This document shows, in pieces, positions 44,388 to 64,000 of a stretch of 64,000 nucleotides of DNA (the stretch's first letter is position 1; every line of letters begins with the position of its first letter). Below the pieces are notes generated by a model. The model was given only the letters and a program-made list of their open reading frames with translations. It was not told where the DNA came from and ran no database searches. The DNA comes from Mesodorylaimus sp. YZB2_4 (Eukaryota > Nematoda > Enoplea > Dorylaimida > Dorylaimidae). The translations under genes and the position numbers were made by a program. The DNA lies in assembly GCA_030248295.1 (NCBI GenBank), contig JASANH010000497.1, positions 212,017 through 276,016 of the forward strand, read 5' to 3'.

Positions 44388-47300
44388 ATGCAAAAATCGA
44401 CAACTTTTATTGGTAATGGTTTATCAGATCTAAGAAACGCGTTATCGTCGCCCGGCGATCAATTATATCAACATTTGACCGATCTAATTTTGGCTTTGGA
44501 CGAGGCGGGTGGTAATCACGAGGATGAAAATGGAGACCAGGGTCTTCGAATTGAAAACGGCAAATCGAAACAGCATGGATTTGTTAGTCGTCATGTCGGA
44601 GGCGTGGTGGGATGTTCAAATATGATGGATACGAGTGGACCCAGTCGAAGGAGGGTAAATTTTGGCAGTTTGCCCATTTTGAATAGACTGTTTACGAAAA
44701 GTTTTGAAAACATGGTGGCCCAAATGTAGGCCTTTATTTTCCACAATTTGTAATTTTCTTACAGTTTTTCCAAAAATAGGCTCTTTCCACGGTAGAAAAT
44801 ACGCTCTAACTTTTTAGGTCCGTCGAAAAAGACGTCGTCGTCGTAGCGCAACTCTTCCAGTGAACGATTCAGCCATATTTGCCAATAACGGCCTCGGCGC
44901 CAGCGGTGGAAACAATTCGCTAAGTCATCCATCGGCTACTGAATTTTGTGTCAGTCATTCTCCAATTCACGGCACTAGTGATTCTAGTTTTGATGGACAA
45001 GCAGTGTCTGCAAAAAATGTAAGTTCTTTCCGCGCCCTTTAAAATTCAAATTTCAATTTGAATTTCCCGCGCACTTTTATAATTGTTTCTTTGTCTTTGG
45101 TTGTTTCGGTGTAAAAATTTCATAATCTTTTTTTATCTCATTTTTCAGCTGTTTATGGACATAAGCGATAGCGATATCGAACGTTTGGTTCGTAAATCGG
45201 ATCGAGTCGTATCGAACGCACTTATCCAACCGACGACTGGCACTGATTGGTTTCAATTTCGATCCCCGAATAAACAACGTTCGCCTATTTGCCCCGAGAC
45301 AACGTTGCTTTCGCCACTTTGGATCGCAGCTCCAGTGGAATCGGATAGTTTCACAGAAACTGTAACACCGGCTCGTCATAGTTATCATAGACGAAAGCGG
45401 TTGATTAAACGAATGGCCGTCGATCAACCGATCGGAGACTCGTAAGTAGCTCAGTCCAGCATCGACCCGGGTCGAGTCCTAGCGGGTTAAGGCGTGTGCC
45501 TCCCGCACTCACAGGTGAGGGTTCGACTCCCGCCCGGGTTAAAACTGTTTGTTAATTTTTTCGCTCCTCAGCCCTTAGTGCTGTGAATAAAGTATGATAT
45601 GACCGGCGCAGCTAAACCGATTCGATCCAGGGCTAGTCTTTGGATGGGGAACCAAGCTAAGCTGTGGGTCTGCCAGTTTGAAATTTTGAATTCCCGCCTA
45701 AATATATGTTAGCCCGCCCTGCAGACTGTGGTGTCCTTTATTAATGAGGGAAATAACATGCGGCATCTGAAACTGGGGTGTAGCCCAGGTTGCCGTCGCC
45801 TAGGCTTGAAAAATTATCAATTTCGTAGTGTAAAGGGAAAATTAGTCAGGGAAAAGTGTAAAAAATTGCACTTTAAGGTTTTAAGAGAGGGTTTCCGAGA
45901 TACCCAACCCGGGGCTGGCCAGTCGAATTTTTTGATCCCTTTTTTATATGCTCTATCGAAAGCGCTCACAAAACTGATTGTCTTGGCGTAAGTAAAATTT
46001 TTCAAAAATGCCTAAATAAAGCACCTTTTAAGGTAAGAAAGGGTCACTTTTGGTCAAAAAGTCATACCTTGCTTAGTTTTTGATCTAGAACAATTTTTTA
46101 AATGCAGAAATGACCGCTACATTGAAAAGATTCTGAAACTTTTTTAAATTTTGACCTAGCTGTAATTATCCATGAGATTTTTGAAAAAACCATTGGTTAT
46201 CAGCCGTGATCAGGCACATATCGATTATGGGCAAATCATTAAAACCAGATCTGCCTTTTTTTTCAGTAGCTTATGGTCAGAACATCATTAAACAACCCCA
46301 ATTTCCGCACTGCGGACCACAGTTATTGAGCACATGGCTGATAACTGCGCCCCCTTTCAGCTAATCGTGCTCGATCAATTCATGGTCACTTGTTGATCAG
46401 TCATAATCTATCTTTTAGGCCTTGGAAAGAGCTTTAAAATGTTTGTACCCGCGTTAAAATTCATTGATTTTTACCCGAGATATTGAAAAAAAACTCAAAT
46501 TCGGCTAGAAGTGCCTGCAGTACGCAACTTTTGAATTTCCCGCCCGCGTGCCGTTTATGACAGAAAAGCGGGGTTGGCTGCTTACTTTGGAAATCGCTAG
46601 AAAATGTATAACTTCCGCACTTTTTCACTATGTCAGTCTAATTTTGTACCGAAGAATCTGTCTTTCATGAAAAGATGAAGGCGATTCCAAAAACAAGCAG
46701 CCAACCCCGCTCTTATGTCATAAACGACACGCGGGCGGGAAATTCAAAAGAGACGTACTTCAGGCACTCCTTCCGAATTTGAGGTTTCTTTAGGTAAAAA
46801 TCAATGAATTTCGACGCGGAAAAAAAGCATTTTAAAGCTTTTTTCAAGGGCTACAAGATAGGCTATTAGCGATCAGCTCTAGTGATCAACAGCTGAAATG
46901 ATCGATCATGATTAGCTAAAATTGGCGAAATGGGGCGTAGTTATCAGCCATGTGCACAATAACTGTGGTCTGTAGTGCCGAAAATCGGGATTGTTCTATG
47001 ATGTTCTGACCATATGCTACTATTTCAGTGAAAACAACAGGGAGATCTGACTTTAATGATTTGCCCTTAATCGATTATGTGCCTGATCACGGCTGATCAC
47101 AGATGGTTTTTTCGAATATCTCAAACAATTACAGGTAGGCTAATTTTTTAAAGAGTTTTTGACCAAAAACCAGGCGAGTTAAAATTTTTGACCAAAAGTG
47201 ACCCTTTTTGACGCCACATTTAAGGTGCTATATTTCCATATATAGGCATTTTAGAAAAATTTTACTTCCGCCAAGTCAATCAGTTTTGTGAATACTTTCG

Positions 47301-50300
47301 ATTGAGCACTTAAGAAAAAGGGGATCAAAAAAGTCGGCTGGCCAGCCCCAGTCTAGTCTCTCAGAAACGCTCTCTTAAATTGTGAAAATTCAGGGAATAA
47401 ATTTGACTTTTGTCAGGAAAACGCGGAAAAATCAAAGGAAATATGAATCTTCCAGCCAAAATCAGGCTTTTCGTTCTTTGAGGCTGTGCATTCTGAGGGT
47501 TCAACTCCAGCATCGACCGACCCGACCCGACCCAGGGTCTGGATCGGCCCGACCCGATCCAGAACTGACCCGATCCGACCGATCCGACCCAAACCGACCC
47601 GATCCACCCGACCCCACGTTGTATTGCGCCCACTCATTTGTTTTCTGGCATGATGCATTGTTTCTTCAATCGATAACCATCGATAACAGACACCAGCAGT
47701 CAGGAACAAGGGGCTGACTGATTTCGGACGAAAACGAAAACGGACAGGGGAGCAGAACTTTAGGACTAAGTTAACGTGCTCGTCCCTTGCCTCATGCTGT
47801 CTGAGGCGACAGCGTAGAATTTCACAAATTTCTACTGTCAAACAGCACTGCAATATCCCGCTTCGCTTCTAGACTTGACTTCTTGGAGTGGAAGTTGGAC
47901 GGTATGAAGACAGCTTTTAAATGTTTTCGGGCTGGGCCCCCACTTACCCCAATTTCCTGTGGGTTTTGCCAGTTGCCAGCCAGCAGTGTGGGGTGCGGCA
48001 GTGTGTGAGGCGATCAACTCACATGGCAGGCTCCCTCTGACGGCCTGACTTGGAGCTGCTTCGCTGGAGCATAACCGCCGAGGGCATCCTGCGCCAGAAT
48101 TGGCGTTTCTGGATGATGGAGGGCAAGAACGGAGGGCCCCGACAGGCAATTAGGAACAGTTTTCTCAATCGAGGGCACCACTTCCACCTCCAATTGAATT
48201 CCTGGTGAATTGTTTCAGTCAGGGTTCCCCCCCCCCCCCCCCCCCCCAATCAACCTCTCACAAGCCAAATGAGCCGCGCTCCCATGTGGACAGAAGGTGG
48301 GTGGGGTCGAAACTGGCAAAAAAAACGTCGATGTCATGCGTGGGCGGCCAGTCCAGTTGGTTGAAGTGTCGATCCAGGCTGCCTGCAGGAAGACATGACT
48401 GGACGCCAGAGAAAAATTTTGGCGGGAATTGAAAATTCCGATCCGGCCGACCCACAGCTTGGGTCGGTTCCCCCAAACCGATCCGGCCCGGATCGGTGGG
48501 TCGGGTCGGCCGGGTCGGTGGGTCGGTCGATGCTGGGTTCAACTTAAGAAATTTTTAATTTTTGCCTAGGGTACCAGGAAAAATCAGGGTCCCACCAGGC
48601 CAGGGGCTCGGTTTCTGATGCTGCGATGCTGGACTCATTTTGTCTTATTTGCAAAGTCGAAAATTTTCTGGTTTCTTTTATGCCGTGTCAACTTTTGAAC
48701 GCGTTTCAAATTTTACAAAAAACGCTTTTAAGTCGATAAATTATTTTATCTTATCCCTTTTCAGATCGATATTTGACGATGCACGTACTCGACAAATGAA
48801 TTCGATGGATGTGGACACGTCGCCGCGTTATTCGCGATCGATAATTTCTGGTCATGGGAAACCCGACGTATCATATTCCGAGCATAATATCGACCTCGAT
48901 GCCAGGTACTCATGCGAGTTTGGATTTTCCAAATTTTGAAAACGTGATCAATATTTTTAGGAGTTGTCTATCTGCTAGCGATACGGATGGAGGCAATTAT
49001 AGTAGCGACGAGGGACAACAAGGTACTGGTTCGGCTAGTAGTATTGGTCCATAGATCTGATATTTGTATTTAAATCGATCAATCGATATTGATTTGGATT
49101 TTTGATTGATATTGATCGAGTACTGATTTGAAACAAATCAATATCGATATGATTTAAATCAATATAAATTCAATATCGATTATTGATCAATATTTATTAT
49201 CATTATTGATCAAAACTTGATTGATACTAATAATACCAATCAAAATCGTTGATCGGTTCAAATCGATTCACTGTTGATGTCAGTTATTGGTGTTGACATG
49301 TTGACAAATCAAATCGAGATCGAAAAGTTGCATCTTGAGGTTTCAAATTGTAAAAATTCCAAATCAAATTCAGCGGAATATTTTTTTGCTTGCTCCCCTT
49401 TCAAAACGACAACAAATTTCAGACCAAGCAGCTCGGCCAGAGGCTAGGTTTCGGATGCTTGGCTACGTTCAGATTTATTCGCATCCTCGCGACACTGATT
49501 GCGAGTCTTTTGATACTGGAAGAATTCATTTTCTTGCACAAGCTGATCCCTTATCTGAAACCGTATTTTACGCACCTGCGTAAAATACGGTTTCAAACGA
49601 ATATTTTATTCTTATTTTTCAATATCCAGTGTTTTACTCCATTTGCCAAGACAGATTTTGGTAAAGTGAGATGTCGTCTCAGAGGCAGTTTCGCTAGTTT
49701 CTTGCGTAATGCGTAAAATATGGTTCTAGGTTTGTAGTTTTCTCAAGCGGCAACTACTGATTTAAAATGAAGTTGATTTCTCATTTTGAAATTGAAAAGC
49801 GGGTCAGAAAAATCTGCGTCTTTTTCTTTTTGCTTGCGTCAGATAACTCTTATCTGAAACTATATTGTACGCATTTGCTTGATTTGATGTTTTGAATCCA
49901 ATCTTTTGTCACGTTTGAATATCCGGTGTCATAATTCCGTTTGTCGACACAGATTATGGTGAGGTGTCACCCAAGCTTTCGTTGTGCCACTTTCTTGTAG
50001 AATGGGTAAAATATGGTTTCAGTTAGGAAAATTTTTTTTGTTGTATTCCCTTTTGTCATTCAGGCGATGATGAATTGAGCGATTGGTGTTTGGAATGCAG
50101 TATCGACAGAGCGGATGAGAACACTGGCGACGAATATATGGGCGTACCGAATTTAAAACAAAACGTGCAATTATCATCGGCGAAAGCGTTGAATATTGAA
50201 TCATCGGATACAGATATGAGTCAGAGTTCATTTTCGCAACCGAGTCGTCGACTGTTGTCAAAGGTAATAAAAATTTTTTGATGGTTCGATTAATAGCAGT

Positions 50301-50534
50301 TTTTTCTGTTTTCAGAGTGGCGCTTCAGTTTGTGGCGCATTAAATCGACGAATCGTGCAATTTCTGCGCGATCCAAGTGAAACTGAATTATCGCTGGGCG
50401 AATTACGTAAAAGAGAACGGAAAGAAGCTGTAAAATTGGCCATGTTCTATCATTTGGATATTCGACGAGCAGCTAGTTTGGGATGTCGATATCATATTCT
50501 ATGCAAAACTAAGTATAGTCGATGGGTCGAATAG
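44388..50534 (+). CDS. GPATCH2-like nuclear protein without recognisable G-patch
   Basis: The model is join(44388..44654,44818..45018,45149..45441,48765..48905,48961..49022,50064..50263,50316..50534), 1383 bases, 460 residues, in frame. Conserved islands match vertebrate GPATCH2 in order: LTDLILALDE near the N-terminus, a basic run VRRKRRRRRS, RHSYHRRKRLIKRMAVDQP (human has RRRRKVKRMAVD), and SASDTDGGNYSSDEGQQGDD followed by ELSDW (human [20 protein letters not shown] then SDW). The C-terminal exon lacks a G-patch. Instead it has SGASVCGALNRRIVQFL and RKRERKEAVKLAMFYHLDIR followed by YHILCKTK, which may be an R3H-like fold. Function is unknown; the vertebrate protein is nuclear. Intron 3 (45442-48764) holds a SINE, a foldback element and a hAT element. 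Confidence 0.8.
45474..45605 (+). repeat. tRNA-derived SINE family A, copy 2
   Basis: CTAGCGGGTTAAGGCGTGTG, then GTGAGGGTTCGACTCCCGCC, then a body with GTTAATTTTTTCGCTCC and a GTATGATATGACC end. Just upstream (45455-45472) is a hAT-end-like CCAGCATCGACCCGGG, so it may be inserted in a hAT fragment. Confidence 0.8.
45879..47380. repeat. Giant foldback palindrome 2 (about 700-bp arms)
   Basis: The left end TTAAGAGAGGGTTTCCGAGA is matched in reverse complement by the right end TCTCTCAGAAACGCTCTCTTAA. Inner landmarks (GGGTCACTTTTGGTCAAAAA, CATGGCTGATAACTGCGCCC, TTTTGAATTTCCCGCCC) all recur inverted. The centre is near 46630. No coding frame. The GTACGC-x-TTTTGAATTTCCCGCC core is shared with palindrome 1. 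Confidence 0.88.
47507..48536. mobile_element. Non-autonomous hAT-like DNA transposon, copy 2
   Basis: Starts CCAGCATCGACCGACCC, ends GGTCGGTCGATGCTGG, with an exact 8-bp target duplication GTTCAACT at 47499-47506 and 48537-48544. The interior parallels copy 1 (ATCGATAACCATCGATAACA, GGGCTGGGCCCCCAC, CTGACGGCCTGACTTGGAGC). It lacks a stretch of about 70 bases present in copy 1 and carries an 18-base poly-C run. Confidence 0.9.
49556..49595. repeat. 40-bp perfect inverted repeat of the GAAACC-TATTTTAC family
   Basis: TGAAACCGTATTTTACGCA, a 2-base centre, then the exact reverse complement TGCGTAAAATACGGTTTCA. Related halves at 49856-49875 (CTGAAACTATATTGTACGCA) and 50005-50022 (GGGTAAAATATGGTTTCAG) bracket a second element of about 170 bases. 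Both are in intron 5 of the GPATCH2-like gene. Confidence 0.85.
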
Positions 50535-50677
50535 GATTAGCAGTTGTGCAGAATTATGATTTTGTATGTGCTAAGTTCAATTTCGATTTCATTCAAAATT
50601 TGTAACAAAAATATTTTTAACCAATGGTTAACAGAAAATCCGATCTCCCTAACTTCATCGTGACTCCCAAATCAAGT

Positions 50678-51536
<859 letters not shown>

Positions 51537-52185
51537 TTTCTCACCAAATTCCAACTTTGCATCGACGCAAAACAAATTCTCAAATTCCAGTTTTGCAATC
51601 CGATCGCCGACCCGCGCACACTTTTTTCTCGACCCTGCGCCGTTTTGTCATAAGCAGCAACCCACAACGCGGCAATTCAAACACTGACACCGTTAAACTC
51701 TTCTCACCAAAATTTCAAACAGCATCATTTATTCAAACACAAATCACGCAACAATTAAATAAAACTCGAAAGAAAAACTGCAAATCTTATCATTAAGGAC
51801 ATGCGCACACCCGGACTAGTCATGACTTAGCAAACTCTTCCTCCCCTACCAGCCTATCCCTACATGCAAACGTGCCATTCAAGCAACTATCTCACAGAAA
51901 AAGCAACGCATCATTTCAAAAAATATTACAAAATGTAAATCCATTCAAAGCCACCAAACGGGGGTCCCCTATGCTGTACATACAGTAGATACACCTTCAC
52001 ACAGCTCTGTATATGCTAAAGCGCACGCACGGGGGGCCGTCTCATAAACACTACCAAGAACACGCCTACACGAAAACACTGTGCATATGCCCAACATGGC
52101 ATAAACAATTCAAAATCGCAGCATACATTTCACACAAATAAATCAAAGAAAAAGCATCCCCCAATTTCTCGCCTCATCTCTCCTC
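51537..52185. other. Intergenic between RPS23 and calcineurin A, no gene seen
   Basis: Upstream region of RPS23 and 3' flank of calcineurin A. Pyrimidine-rich segments near the RPS23 start may be its promoter. No repeat or gene is recognised. Confidence 0.4.
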
Positions 52186-63471
<11,286 letters not shown>

Positions 63472-63484
63472 GGTCCTGGAATTA

Positions 63485-64000
63485 TCTATAATATATCAAA
63501 ATGACCGCAAGATGATAAGCTATCGAATGCTTTTTTAAAATTTTTCATAGGTCTCAATGTTCGTAAGATATTCCCGCCGAAATTCAAAATTCAAAATTTT
63601 CCACCTACTTGAGCGAATAATTCAAAATGGAAAAACGAAAACCCCGACTCAAAATTTCACAATATAGGCCCCTTGGTACCCGCTTTGAGAAAATATAGCT
63701 ACGTCATGTACTTTGCCGTTACATGTTTGGGTCAAAAAAGCAAAAACCTCTAAAATTACCGACTGTTGGTTTTAGCCAATCTTTCGACTTCGATCGCAGG
63801 CTATTATCGACATCAGACATAATCCATCTTGTAGAGCAGAAAAATGCTACAAGACTAGCCCTTTCTCGTGTTCAGAAGTCACAAAAACCGCGGGCAGGAC
63901 GCGTATTTCTAAAGTTACCATTTAGAGGGCGTAGCGTCTGCGACTGTTTGCGACCGCAACGAAAGCATGTGCGCAGTCGCAGACGCGTCGCGAGCTGCAA
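63485..64000. promoter_or_regulatory. Upstream region of calcineurin A
   Basis: On the minus strand ATTCCAG ends five bases before the presumed start ATG, an acceptor-like site. Further upstream a perfect 13-base inverted pair GCGTCTGCGACTG / CAGTCGCAGACGC (about 63936-63985) sits in a GC-rich patch at the window edge. No other gene is visible. Confidence 0.4.

Overview
This is animal nuclear DNA, not prokaryotic. Every recognisable gene is split by GT-AG introns, mostly 45-60 bp but some 0.3-3.3 kb, and exon joins can be read base by base because coding and non-coding DNA differ clearly. The RPS23 N-terminus (MGKPKG), the LicD-like type II membrane protein and splice-acceptor-like sites just upstream of many start codons point to a nematode or nematode-like ecdysozoan with spliced-leader trans-splicing. 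From general knowledge, Caenorhabditis is thought to lack thymine DNA glycosylase and glucose-6-phosphatase, so an early-branching (for example enoplean) nematode or another ecdysozoan fits better than a Caenorhabditis relative. The species cannot be fixed from sequence alone.

Genes, left to right: cytosolic seryl-tRNA synthetase (minus, 12 exons, 254-5743); Mediator subunit MED4 (minus, 7683-10044); a PTP-PEST-type tyrosine phosphatase (plus, 15 exons, 10797-14993); a glucose-6-phosphatase (minus, 15288-16725); a single-exon LicD/fukutin-like membrane protein (minus, 17246-17926); makorin E3 ligase (plus, 18438-22628); a repeat-filled stretch of about 18 kb (22.6-40.9 kb) with transposon remnants and one orphan first exon; thymine DNA glycosylase with a very long Q/N/S-rich tail (minus, 40955-43503); a GPATCH2-like protein without a recognisable G-patch (plus, 44388-50534); ribosomal protein S23 (minus, 50678-51536); and the calcineurin A catalytic subunit (minus, 52186-63471). 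All ten gene models keep the reading frame through every proposed splice join, except that the first exon of calcineurin is unresolved. The genes are housekeeping or signalling genes and do not form one pathway.

The non-coding DNA is rich in mobile and tandem repeats: two roughly 1-kb hAT-type non-autonomous transposons with exact 8-bp target duplications, two elements sharing about 95-bp terminal inverted repeats, two giant foldback palindromes with a common core, an inverted pair of endonuclease-only LINE derivatives sharing both ends, a MULE transposase remnant, two tRNA-derived SINE families, 23-, 24- and 33-bp tandem arrays, a GATC-palindrome desert and AGGTCA half-site arrays.

The most interesting biological observation is a pair of tandem, homologous, same-phase exons in calcineurin A, between the calmodulin-binding helix and the autoinhibitory segment. 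Including both would break the frame, so they look like mutually exclusive alternative exons.
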